From NCBI GenBank assembly GCA_905331475.1, contig CAJNYU010003364.1, positions 1 to 64,000 of the forward strand: DNA of 64,000 nucleotides. The letters run 5' to 3'. This document shows positions 26,373 through 38,090 of this stretch, piece after piece. Made by a program: the position numbers and the translations under genes. The notes below the pieces were generated by a model. The model was not told the origin of the DNA. It saw only the letters and a list, made by a program, of their open reading frames with translations, and ran no database searches. The DNA is from Rotaria socialis (Eukaryota > Rotifera > Eurotatoria > Philodinida > Philodinidae). The stretch's first letter is position 1, and each line of letters opens with the position of its first letter.

Positions 26373-29300
26373 TTATTGTTTCTTTTTTCTCAATGTCTTT
26401 TTTCGTTGATTCCACATATGTTTCATCATTTGAAGAAGACCTAAAGTAAAATAACACCGTATTGCATTGCTTCTAATAAAGGTTAACTTACCGATTGGTA
26501 ACAACACTAAATAAATTCGAAGAAACAGAGCAAAATTAAATGAAAAATTTATCTTATTTGGTAAAGCCAGACTGAAATAACCATTGGAATGATAGTAGTC
26601 AATACTTTTATAAACTATGACACCTGAACAAAAATAAGAATATTGATAAGAAAAACACCTAGTGAGGAAAAATATTGCTTTTTACCTTCAATAAATGCTC
26701 CTAGTGGATAAAGAATAATCCAAATCGTATAACGAAGCCACGTAATTATACGATTGTCTTTATTTAATAGACGAATACCATAGTATGGGTAACTTTAATA
26801 AGAAGAAAACAGAAAGAAGGAAACATGTTTCGTGTCGAAATTGTCGTTTTTTCTTTTTACGTACCGATAAAGTTCGACGAAACTCCATACCAAGAATAGA
26901 TAAGAAATAAATGGTGACAGTTTAATTTGCTGATTAAAATTAATAACAATAAATAGAATTAAATTTCTGCCAAAACACTAAATTAAAAACAACATAAGAA
27001 ATTCTTTTTAGAAAGTCGAATATATATTTTTCGTTCTATTTATTTACTTGCATTAATGGTGAGAACCAGTCACCTTTAGTAAAACCAATCAATGGGTGAA
27101 CTATTTCAAGAACCGATAATGATTGACATAATTTAATTGGATTTTCCACAAGTTTATAACCATTGCTTAAATCTTGATTAAAGAAAAATATAGTTTTTCG
27201 AAAAAGAAATCAAATTGTTTATAATACTTACGCCCGTTTGAAATAAAATGCATTATTAAACGAGTAAATACCCATAGATAAGCCATAAATTGAAAGAGAT
27301 TATAGAAGAGTAACCAATTTGTTCGAATATCAATGAAGTCTTTAAAAATGAAAATATAAATTTTATCACTCCGTTCATCAAAACGCTTATCGAAAAACAA
27401 AAAAAAAACGGAATATTTATTAGAGAATTCAAACGGTTTAAGCTTCATAATACGATGAGCTTATTTTAAGCATTTAATTTGACATAGTTTCCAACAAATG
27501 ATTATTTTTATAAACATCAAAACAGCATTATGGTTTTTTAGTGACTGCATTTAAGTTAGCTCCAATGGTCTGTTTCTTGAATCGAAGAAAGAGAAATGGT
27601 TAGATGTAGACACCAGAGATGCCACTAAACCGGCCTGCAGGCCAGCAAAATTTTTTTTTCTTCTTTTTAACTGTAGCCTCACCTGATGCGTTCATATAAT
27701 ATTGAGCCAGGTTAACAGACTATGCCAGCTCAAAGTTATTGACCTGATTCAAGTCTTTTTTGTATGAAAAATATTGATAGTAATTTGTCTTTTTTTATTA
27801 ATTTTCTATTAAATTGATACAAAAAGACCATACAAAAAAGACTTGAATCAGGTCAATAACTTTGAGCTGGCATAGTCTGTTAACCTGGTTCAATATTAGA
27901 TGGACGGATCAGGCGGGCTACAGTTTAAAAAAAAAAATTTTTTTGCTGGCCTGCAGGCCGGCCTGGTGGCATCTCTGGTAGACTCCAACAACGATATTTA
28001 CATTACTTTCTGTATAAAATATATAGGAAATCGGAAATACTATCATATATTCATCAGACTTCCGATCGTAAAAGATATCCGATGTAAAAAACTTTACCCA
28101 AAAAAGTGACTGTTAAGTACTCTCAATAGTAGGTTTTACGCAGGGTAAAGTACTTATAAGTGAACCTTTTTAAGTACTTTTCATACTTTTTGACTAAAAA
28201 GTACTGATAAGTACTTTTGAAAGTAAGAAAAGTATGATAAAGTACTATGGAAAGTGGAAAAATGACAGCAAAGTACTATGCAAAGTGAAATATAGTAAAA
28301 GAAATTACTTTATTACTATTAAAAGTGATTAAAAGTGACTTTTGGTTCACTTTTTTTTTTGCATGGCATCATGCCAAAAAGAAATTACTACGCGCAATAA
28401 ATTCAGTAATATACGTATTTCCTGAACGTAAATCAAACTCTTAGCACAAAAATGGCTCATACCAATACTCGAAACCCTTTTGTATCAGAAAGTTTTGAGT
28501 AAGATTATACATTTGGATTATTCCAATCCGAGTCTTTTTTTGAAGAAAAAAAATCAATAATATTCTTCTCAAATATTAATCTTAATAACCCTATTAGAAG
28601 CAACAGTGTAAATATACTATATGATGCGTCTACTGATTCAAGAGTGCATCTACCTTATCCGGCTATTGATTATCAGTCTTAATATAGGTAAATCTTCTAG
28701 GTATCAAATAATTTCTTTTTAAAATTACTTTTTGATTTGTTTCTACGAGAATCTTGCCGAAGAGATTTGCATAGTTCATCAGTTAAACCTTTTTTCTATA
28801 ATAGAATAATATTTTAAAAAAAATGAAACCATCATTTTTTTATCTGTACATACCGGCATCGATGTTTTCTTCCCATCATCTGATTCATCTTCGCTATATG
28901 CCATCTTATCAAAATCAGCCTGTAAATTCGAGAAGCAAAATTTGAAAATAATTATTGAATACCAATTATTACTTTTAACCATGGTAATTTAGCAGATGTT
29001 TTGGTCAAACGAGGCCATACATTATTTTCAACAGTTTTCTTTTTCTTTAAACTAACATTTATTTCACGATCATTGATTTTATAATTACAAGCCTGTTGAA
29101 TAATAATGGAAGTTGCACATAAACAATAATTTCGAATTACCACTTACTTGTGAATCGATGTTATCGAAAAGTTCAATTTCAAATGAATATAATTGTTCAC
29201 CACGTGATCCACTACATCCAGTAGCTTGAAATCTAACACTTGATTCATTGATGTCAATTTTTGGATACTAGAAAATAGTTAAGTAATATAGAAAAGTTTG

Positions 29301-30839
29301 TTCTTCTGAAAACAAAACAAATGATAATGTGCTATATTTTGATGCTCATGCGAAAAAAAAGATATATTTTAATCATCGAGTTATTCAAGACGTAAGTTTA
29401 TTAAAGTGGAACAATGTTCTTATCCAATGAAGCTTTAAACTGTTTACAAGGTCATATTGACTCTGATATAATTTAATAGTAAGAAAAAGAAGCGTATAAC
29501 AATGCAATGTAACAAAATAGGCATGCACAAGTATAGTTTTCAGTATAATCCTACAAAAAATCAGTCATATCTTACATTGATTTAATGCATTTGATATTTT
29601 ATCGTTTTCTATAGCAAAAGTTTTTAGCATTGTTCAGAATAAATCCATAAGAGTCATTTTCAGAATGTTGTACCACTACAAAACTTCATGTTGATTAGTT
29701 TCATGTGTCGTTTTATTTAATTATGTAGTTGATGTTGAATAAACTGATTTTTCCAGAGAAATTTCTATGATTCTATTTTCGTATACTATTTTTTTTAAAC
29801 TTTTTTATATTCTCTTTTTTCGTTTACAATGACTTTTGTGATTCAAACATTACTTACTTGGTATTGATTTTAATCGAAATAGGTATGTCAAAAATAATGT
29901 GATAGTTCGATTGATAATACTGTTTTCTTGTTTCCTCATTAGTTCTGTAAAGATTTAATTTATTGTTTCTAATTTTATTCGTCTTTCAATACTTGTTATA
30001 CACAAGTTTCCGTTTCGAAACAAACCAATGAAATAAAGGCACGCGTCATAAGTAAAATGTGTATGACACGTGTTATAGATTTTTTTCCTTTCTGTAGATA
30101 AGGTTTAGATTAGTAACTCTATTGTATTAAATTAAATTCTCAACAGATTTACTCGAAACGTTCACTAAGATTTCTGAAGAAAAGAAATTATCATATGTGA
30201 AGATTATTTCAACAGAAGTATTCTAAATACATAATATCATCATCTTAGTTTATCTAAAGAAATATCTGATGAATTTTTTTATCTTCAACAATCGATTGAA
30301 GTTTCTTGAAAATGATCTGCTCGTGTGTTAATAATTTTCTTTCTCAAACATCTGATGCAATGCAGAAAACAACAGTTTTAATGACTCTCTGTTTACTGCT
30401 CTATCGTCATTATCAGCAAATCTAATTTGGAATTTCGATGCAGAGCGTAACATGAAATTGAAGACAATGATAATCTCTTTCAACAACAAAAAATGCACTC
30501 TTTCAATGCTTCCTCTAATGACCATGAGAATAGAAAAGAAAGAACCCAACTTCCGTAAAAGAATAATTCTACAGATAAAATCATGATTCGTTTATCACAA
30601 TGGCTGAGGAAGTGTTCATCGAACATTGACTAGTTCAAAGCAAGAAGATTTATTAAATACAAAGAATCAGTCCTAATAGGAATAATTACATACTTTTACA
30701 TCCGTAAGTCCAATTCGTAGTGATACACTATCTTGCGTTTGTCCCCAATGAATCTAATAAACACTTGACACTCAATTATATGATTTAAAAATAAATATAG
30801 AAATAATACCGGCGGATGTAGATCAATAGATGATGCCAT
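26373..30839 (-). CDS. HACD3: HACD3: p23/CS domain plus 3-hydroxyacyl-CoA dehydratase
   Basis: Twelve exons join in perfect phase to about 371 residues (human HACD3 is about 362): 30839-30810, 30753-30694, 29267-29148, 29092-28973, 28919-28854, 28795-28729, 27339-27232, 27172-27048, 26977-26865, 26792-26686, 26623-26492, 26440-26373. Residues 1-110 form the CS/p23 fold (IHWGQTQDSVSLRIGLTDVK; SFEIELFDNIDSQ). The linker has DFDKMAYSEDESDDGKK, as in HACD3. The multi-pass PTPLA/HACD part follows: LFYNLFQFMAYLWVF, VWSFVELYRYPYYGIRL (region of the catalytic Tyr), WLRYTIWIILYPLGAFIEG, and a basic C-terminus. The enzyme dehydrates 3-hydroxyacyl-CoA in very-long-chain fatty-acid elongation at the ER. 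Intron 6 (1.4 kb) contains a palindromic MITE. The ATG abuts an acceptor (TTTTAG|ATG). The 27448 ATG upstream of exon 7 would give a protein lacking the CS domain, but the phase-perfect join favours the full form. Confidence 0.9.
27612..27979. mobile_element. Palindromic MITE, 368 bp, in HACD3 intron 6
   Basis: The terminal inverted repeats are ACCAGAGATGCCAC and GTGGCATCTCTGGT, and the symmetry continues inward (GGCCTGCAGGCC, poly-A/T, then TTGACCTGATTCAAGTC and its complement) to a centre near 27785-27810. The arms are about 150 bases and the flanks share AGAC, a possible 4-bp target duplication. The poly(A)/poly(T) stretches beside the GGCCTGCAGGCC boxes are also mirrored. No coding capacity. 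Confidence 0.75.
28110..28345. repeat. AAGTACTT-rich degenerate repeat
   Basis: Next to the MITE, inside HACD3 intron 6, the self-complementary word AGTACT or AAGTACTT and the related AAAGTA/AAAGTG recur many times within about 230 bases. It is not a clean tandem array. It may be a decayed satellite or the remnant of another foldback element. Confidence 0.5.
29268..30693 (-). other. Intron 2 of HACD3
   Basis: A 1.4-kb intron between the second and third CS-domain exons, with a GTATGT donor and a TTTTCTAG acceptor. Apart from A/T-rich sequence I see nothing in it. The minus-strand open frame at 30549-30328 lacks splice support and is probably chance. Confidence 0.6.
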
Positions 30840-30841
30840 CT

Positions 30842-32122
30842 AAAATAATTCAATATATTCTCTTTAATTACATTCCTGTTCAACCAGCAAAGTTAACTCT
30901 TGCTTTGCACAACATCAGAATCAATCGAAATAGATTTTGTTTTTTTTGCAAGTTTTTCGTCAAAGTTATTTATTTTATTAGTATAGTAGAGTTTGAGAGA
31001 ACATACGCAAAAAAAGGGAGGGAAAAGAGCAACATAAAAAAAAAAAGATCAGCGCATCAGGAACAGACAAGTGTTGATACAGATATACACGCACAGACAA
31101 AAAAGAAGGTTGTTTGCTTGCTTTTATACACAGCACAAAAAAAAAGAAGAAAAAGAACCATTGGTTTCTTTTCGTCATCACCATCTTTTTGTTTCGCTTG
31201 AAATAAGTCAAACATAAATACGCGTTACATCTATCTACGCGCACACATACATATCTCTATATATATACGTGAAAACTTCATTCACAACAACTTAGTTTCT
31301 ACAAAATAGATCTTATTAATATATATGATTGATTTCTTTTCCGGTATAGCGCAAAAGACAAAAAAAAATCAGGAAGAAAATCAGAGCAAAAAGACCAATT
31401 CAAATGTATTGATTTACACACAAACACACGCACACACACACACACCACAACCATACATTGATATATACCTAAAAGCATCGCACACGCTACAAGAAGACAA
31501 ATTAGCTGAGAAAAAAAATTTGCTTTTTATGTGCAAGAGAAAAAAGAGCGAGATAGATTGACAGTAAAAACCAACGATTCAAGAGAAAGAAGAAAAAAAT
31601 TATTGCACACACACGCGTGCGTGAGCAGCACAGCACAACACTAGTAGATCTATTGTATTTAGTTTAGTTCGTTTGTTTGTACTTTTTTTGTCGATATGAA
31701 GCTCGGCCATCATATAAGAGCATCTACATCACACAAGAATGAAAAAGAAAACAAATTGACATTCACATCACGAACATACAGAAAAAAACTGGATGGTACC
31801 GGGAGGGAATTCTCAGTGCAGTGCAATATCATCAGCGGAAAGAGAACAAACAGATATGATTTAAAGAACCAGAAAAAGAATTCTATGTGAAACTCACACA
31901 AATATAGTCGACAATGATAGATACACATAATGAAAGAGCATGAAATGTTAATATACACGATTGTAATGAGACAAAAAAAGGAAGAGAGAAAAAAAAGGAC
32001 ACAGTTTTATCATTTCACTGACTTTATTTTGGCCGAGAAAAAAAGAAAAAAATCAATAAAGAACAATACGAAAATGAAATGAACTCGTCAGTTTTGTTTC
32101 GTCTATCATCATTGTTACTACA
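30842..32122. other. Intergenic region between HACD3 start and GW182 3' end
   Basis: No supported gene. It contains A-rich tracts, a (CA)n tract at about 31424-31444 and scattered ACAC/GTGT words. Open frames on both strands are lysine-rich or phenylalanine-rich translations of poly-A tracts. It probably contains the HACD3 promoter and the GW182 3' UTR. Confidence 0.5.
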
Positions 32123-32811
32123 TTACATATAGGGTCGATAGCCGCCGAAAGACGCGTGTGGTGGTGGTGGATGATTGAGCGATGCTGGTAGCTTTGACGT
32201 ACCTCGATATTGATGCGGTTTACCCCAATCATTCATTGATGATTGAAAACCTTGTTGATCATGTAATGATGGTTGCCATTGTGATCGATTAGCTTGTTGA
32301 CGATGCATCTGATGAAGTAATTGAGGATTTGAAAAGGCGCTAAAACAAAACATATTTCAATTAAAAACTTTTCATCACACAATTATTTATTTCAATAAGA
32401 AAGAGATCAAACATTATTATCATATAGTATTGATATAAAAACGCACAAGATCTTATATCAAGAAAATTTATCGAGGGTGTATATATATTTACTTTGTCCT
32501 TGTTACTTCAACACTTCTGATAGTGTGTTTGAAACGAAGAAACAAAATCTAAATGATTCTATTTACCTTTCTGCTCCGCCAACATTGAGATTACCCATAG
32601 ATGATGATGGTCCTTTTGGACCCATCGTTGATGAACCTGGTGTAACATGAGGATCATCTTCAACATTGGGTAACGATGCTTTCCAATTCCATAATTGGCC
32701 AGGTATGAATGGTGGTGGTCCATCTGCATCATCGACAAATTCCGATAAAGCATCACCAAATGCCGATGATCCTTGATTATTACGTGAATGTGGATCCATA
32801 TTACCAAGTTG

Positions 32812-32844
<33 letters not shown>

Positions 32845-35800
32845 TGAGTCATTTGTTTGGTTATTTTCCCAATTTTCATTTGAATTATTTCCACTGGTTT
32901 GCCAATCTTTTTGTGTTAAACCAGGTGGTCCAAACATTGATGATGACGATTGTGCACCTCGTGTTGATGTTTGCTGTTTAGTCCATTGATGTAAACGTGA
33001 TTGATCAACATTTAATGAATGTTGCATCCGTTCAGCTAATTGATCTTGAGATTGCGTAGATGATACACCTGATGGTGGTTGATTTTGAGCACCAGGACCA
33101 TTTGACATCATTTGAGTTGGTGTCGGTGCACCTGATTGTTGTTGTGCAAGTTTAGCATGTGCATCTTGAATTTGTTTTTGTACCAGTAACATTTCTTGTT
33201 TTTTCTGTGTTATTGCTTTTGATAAACGTTCGTATTCAGTTTGAAAAAATGTTATTGGAAAACGTTGTTTATGTTTAGAAAAATCCGATAATTGAATTGA
33301 TAATGATTGATATTTTTGTTGAAGTTCGAATAATTTTTGAAGAAGCTTTAAAAGAAATTATTTTTTCAATTGCTAAATTATTTTTTTCAATTATAGTTCT
33401 TACCTGTAACATATATGGTGGTAATTTTGTATTGAGCAAATCTTGACTAATTAAACCGGCTTGTACAGCAAGACGAAATTGTTGCATAATTTGAGCATGT
33501 ACTGCACCACTATTGACAGGTCCTGCTCCTGGTTGTGGCTGTTGTTGAGATGTGGGTGTTTGAGATTGTGGTGTTGGCATACTATTTTGTTTAGCCGCTA
33601 GTGGAACATACGGTGCTTGATTTGGTACAGGTGATGTTGTCGATAATTTTGGTGATATAAGACTGCCTGTTCCCATAATAGCACCGGATTGTGTTGGAAT
33701 ACTATTTGGATTCATGGGTCGTGGAATACTATTTGGTTGATAAAGTGGACTAGGTCGTGGAGCAAATGGAAGTTGATTAGGTGGTAGCATGTGATGTGGT
33801 GGAGCATTTCCTGATGAAGGTAATAAACCTCCGAGACCCATAATAGGATTTTTAAGATCCGGTCCTTGTCGATACATATCACCCATTGATTGATTTTCAT
33901 AGCCACCCATACGATGCATGCCATGAGGATCATGTGTATTTTCATTAGGATCATAATCATTCATAAATCGACGATTCATTGGTGGCATACCTAATGGTCC
34001 GCCCATGCCTCCGCCAGCACCTCCTTGTATTCCCCAACTACTTGTATCAACTTGACCTTCGTGTGGATCAAACGGAATCTTATTTTGTGAACCCTAAAAA
34101 TTTTTGTGGAAGCGAGAAAAAGATAATATGTGTAGACAAGAAATAATATTATTTAAATCAAAACAATTTACTTGTAAACCCCAATCACTTGTATCAACGA
34201 CACCATCACGAAACCAATCATCTGAACCATGATGACCTGACTGGTGTGGTTGAGCATTCCAATTCGATGGTGCTGATTGTTGCGTACGATAATTTGTTGG
34301 TTGTGCTGTTGATGATGAAGTTGGTTGTTCAACTGCTGATGATGTATCATTCCATTGTGATGTTGATTGCTGTGGTAAAATTGGTGATTGTTGTTTTGGC
34401 CAATTTTCATCATTGAGCACCATTTGTGAATTAGTTATTGTTGAATTCGAAGTTTGCATATTTGTCGGAACATTTTTTTGAACGATTGCTGCTGGTTGTT
34501 GTGAAATAGTATTTGTCGAATTTGTCAATGCTGCTTTTGTTCCATTGGTCCATTTTTTAACTTGCATTGATATTAAATCGATTGGATCACCCCATATCGA
34601 TGTACCATCATCAAAATTTGGACGTTTATTTACTTTTATATCAGGTTCATCCCAGCCTAATTGTTCGACAAGTTTCGGTTGTGGTACATAAACTATTGTT
34701 GAATCACTATCACGGCCGAGAAGATCAGCATTTGCACCACCAAGAGCAATAGCTGATTTAAGGGCACCACTCAACGAAGCTGCTATCGATGATGACGATG
34801 AAGATTTATGTTTATTAATCACCGAACTATTGATACTTCCTGTTGTCATTGTAAGCGTATCATTAGCATTACCCGACAATGAAGGATCTTGCCATGTTGA
34901 TGATGCACTAAAACAAAATTCAAGTAAATAAATTTTTCAAAATAAAATTATTTTCAAAGATAATTATTTCGTTTTTGTTTTACCTATTATTGTTTAGATT
35001 GTCGTTATTATTTTGAGGTAAATTAAATGGAACATTATTTGATGAATTAGGTCCATAAAAATTGTTCATTTCCGGCCATTGATTACTTGATGTATTGCTA
35101 TTTCCCACTGCGTTTGATCTGGACGGATTATTAACTGTTTGTTGTTGTTGTTGAAAGTTAGACCAACCATTAGCAGCTGAATTGTTTGTCACCGGCTTAC
35201 CCCAATCAGATGTTGGACTGGAGGATTCAAGTCGATCAAAGCCTAAAATTGAATTCAATAATAAAAATTGTTCTTAAAAACCAATATAGAAATACAAAAA
35301 CAAAAAGGATTCAAACAGAATAAAAACAAAAGACAAAAGAACGTGCATAAATCTATGTAGAGAATATGAAAAGCAGAACAGAGCTCATACCATCCCCACC
35401 ACCTGGTGTATTGCGATTAGAATCAACTGATTGCTTTGATGAAGAACCAGCGAGATTTGTATGTCGTTGTGTATCATCATCAATCATCCATGATGATGTT
35501 TGATTAAAATTTAAGGGCCAATTCATTTCAGATTGTTGTTGTTGATCATAAAAATTTTGCTTGAAATCACTACGCGTTCCTGGAAAATTAAATGCCCCAC
35601 TGTTTGAAGATTTTACTTGAGACGATGAAATGCTTGTGGTCGTCGATATTATATTTGAGGTCCCTGATACCTGTGTACCTCCAACAGAAGTCAATGTAGT
35701 GGATTGTTGAGATGATGGGGATGGTGACGAAGGTGGATTGCCAAGAGCACCACCACTGTTATTCCCTGATGTTGATGTAGTCGCAGCGTTATGTGCTGTT

Positions 35801-36173
35801 ACTGTTGTTGTCGATGTAGACGGATTCGATTGGGGATTTGAATTTGAATTCAGAATCTGTGCCCAAGTTGGCTTTGATGGTGAGGGATAAGGCGAAGGTC
35901 CACTACCACCAGCAATATTACTACCACCACCGCCTATTTACAGATAGCAGAAGAAGAATAACGAGACAATAATGATTCGGTTCTTTTTTTTTTTTACAAG
36001 ATCAAATCCGATGAAAAGAAGAAAAAACAAGAGAAAAAGCAAGCAACGTGCAATCTTCTTTTTTTAGAAAAAAAATGTACGACATAAATAAAAACAAATA
36101 AATAAGTAAACATCTTACCGAATAATGATGAAGACGAAGAGCCTGTTGGAGATGGGTGGCTCTCGTTACTCAT
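32123..36173 (-). CDS. GW182/TNRC6-family miRNA silencing protein, no RRM
   Basis: Seven exons in phase: 36173-36119, 35933-35391, 35242-34984, 34907-34172, 34093-33404, 33345-32567 and 32339-32123, about 1092 residues. Tryptophans in G/S/N/D contexts are scattered throughout (DWGKP, NGWSNF, DWGLQ, SSWGIQ, ENWPKQ, LWNWKA), as expected for Argonaute- and CCR4-NOT-binding motifs. Two family blocks are clear: GWDEP...FDDGTSIWGDP (about 370-394) and the Q-rich region entered by QQFRLAVQAGLISQDLL (about 740-755). Near the C-terminus FIPGQLWNWKASLPNVEDDP and VTPGSS match the TNRC6 silencing region. The RRM that follows in vertebrate and fly proteins is absent: the last exon is short, low in complexity and ends GGYRPYM. 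The ATG at 36173 is chosen because the upstream in-frame codon at 36185 is GTG. Confidence 0.88.
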
Positions 36174-37204
36174 CGTCACAGACACTTTCTAGATATTTAT
36201 GTGTTTGTGACGTTTAAAAAAAATACAAGATCTACAAGACGATGATAAAAGAAATAATAGTAAAAAGATATATTCGTAAACAATAAACTATGGATGCATA
36301 TAAATGGAAATTCTATTTTTTTCCTTCGTCTTTCATGGCTAGTAGCAGCCATGCTTCATGAACCGTTTAGAAGGAGACAAAGAATGGCGTATGTGTATGT
36401 GTGTGTAATATTTTTATGTAAATGCATTGGCGATTCAGTTCGACATAAAAGGGTGTTTTACCAGCGACATCTATTGCTAGTGTTTTTAAATCTCATATGT
36501 AAAATCTATTAATATAATAATTAAAGTATTTTATTTAATCTATTTATTTTCTACACCATGAGTTAAATCGAGCGACCTATGAAATTCTATCAAGGACGAG
36601 AAGAACTAACGATATCTATACAGAATTTATATTATTGATCCTTGTCATCTCTGTCAAAGATAAACACAATTGTTTTTTTTAATAGCAAGAAATAAAAGAA
36701 AAAAAATTCGTCAGAATCATTCATGTGAAGACAAAAAGTACGAAATAATGCTATATAGCATGAATGAAGTAAAGAAAGTTGTTCTTAAGCGCGTTTTGCT
36801 TTCTTTTTCTTTGTGTTCCACTGATTGATCTGACAAAGACTAAAGGTGAGAAAAAAAACATTGTTCTGCATCGACTGGTGTGCTTCTTTATCTTAAGTTA
36901 TTGAAAACTCATCGACAGTTTATAGATATGTGTGTGTATGCCGTTGATGTTAGATATTTTCTTTTTGATTTCTCTCCAATGCGTCAAATTAAAGTTCTTG
37001 TTCTTATCATTTTTTTGTTCAAGGGTTCACATTTGTTTTCTCATATTGAAATACAGATGAAACCTGTCAAAATACGTATGATTAGTTCAGTTTCATAGTA
37101 GAACAATTAAATAGAAACTATCCACCGTTGAAGAAATTAATGGAATTCGTTTTTCTCGTCAAAATCAAATGACATAGAAAGAACTTTTAATTTCAGATTA
37201 CGAA
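36174..37204. other. Divergent intergenic region (GW182 / SH2 gene)
   Basis: This 1-kb stretch separates the divergently transcribed GW182 and SH2-protein genes and should hold both promoters. I saw no TATA box or motif I would commit to. Open frames at 36294-36512 and 36880-37098 have no recognisable content. A clear splice acceptor (AATTTCAG) at 37189-37196 precedes the SH2 gene ATG by 8 bases. Confidence 0.5.
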
Positions 37205-38090
37205 ATGAATAATTTAGCTAGTATGGATCCATATTTTGATGATGAAGATGTAAGTTTTTCTTGGTTTTCTCAACAAAAGTTAAGAAATCAGATTTGAAAC
37301 TCTTATAGGAAGAGAATGAAGGTAGTTTTGTTCTTTGTATCCATCTCTCTGAACTTAAGCTTTTGTTTTGCTCACGCTCTATGTTGCTTAAAATTTTCTT
37401 CTTTTCGTTTTATGATTTCATAGAAATTTATCGACGTTTGTTGAGAAATCGCGGTAAATATCATATTCTATTATACAGATCATTCTAATAGATTTTAATA
37501 TTTAGAAACATTACCGTCGTGTGATACGACAACTGTACGTGTTTATTTTCTAATAAAAGAATTTATTTGATATGTATATTATTTAGTTACCATATTCATC
37601 CTTTTCTCAACCATGCATACTATGTTCGAGAGTAGAAGCAGAAAATATTCTAACGAAAACATCTAATGTTCAAGTATGACTTGCTATCGAAGTATTGCCT
37701 CGCGTTTCTTTGCAATTGTTAATTTTGCCTTGTTGTTAGCCTGGCCATTTTATAATTCGTCCAAGTGCGCATACCAATTATCCTTATTCGTTGACTGTCT
37801 TGTTTAATAATAAAATTATTTATCATTTTCAAATTTGTCAAAGCTCAAATAAATACAGTATAGAACCTTATGACAAAATCGATTTGTTAACATCGAAAGT
37901 ATTTAATACAAATTGAAAAGATCATTGTGAATCACAATTTACGCTTTGTTCTTATCTTCAGGTATTTTGTTCATTGTCAAATTTGGTTGAATATTATTTA
38001 ACACATCCAATTATATTTCAAGATGATGATAATAAACGGAATTCAATTACTTTAAAATTATATCCAATGATCGAATTAACACGACTTTAG
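37205..38090 (+). CDS. Small SH2-domain protein
   Basis: Seven small exons in phase: 37205-37249, 37309-37321, 37424-37453, 37506-37534, 37587-37673, 37740-37898 and 37962-38090, about 163 residues. An acidic N-terminus (MDPYFDDED) is followed by an SH2 domain filling roughly residues 55-160: RVEAENILTKTSNVQ (helix A), GHFIIRPSAHTNYPYSLTV (FLVR strand with the phosphotyrosine-binding Arg), IIYHFQI, and FCSLSNLVEYYLTHPI (helix B). The Trp that normally begins an SH2 domain is not seen; the sequence there reads SQPCILCSRVE. It resembles the C-terminal SH2 of adaptors such as SLP-76/BLNK, but the orthologue is uncertain. It has no kinase or other domain. Exon 2 is only 13 bases. An acceptor just before the ATG suggests trans-splicing. 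Confidence 0.75.

Noticed and set aside
27340-27448. ATG at 27448 as start of a short HACD without the CS domain
   Set aside because: The phase-perfect splice from 28729 to 27339 and the HACD3-like linker favour one full-length gene; the extra N-terminal residues are Phe/Lys-rich and unlike the family.
31325-31561. Lys-rich plus-strand frame
   Set aside because: It is a translation of poly-A and CA repeats.
32709-32981. Plus-strand Tyr-run frame opposite GW182
   Set aside because: The antisense of the poly-Asn codon repeat in GW182.
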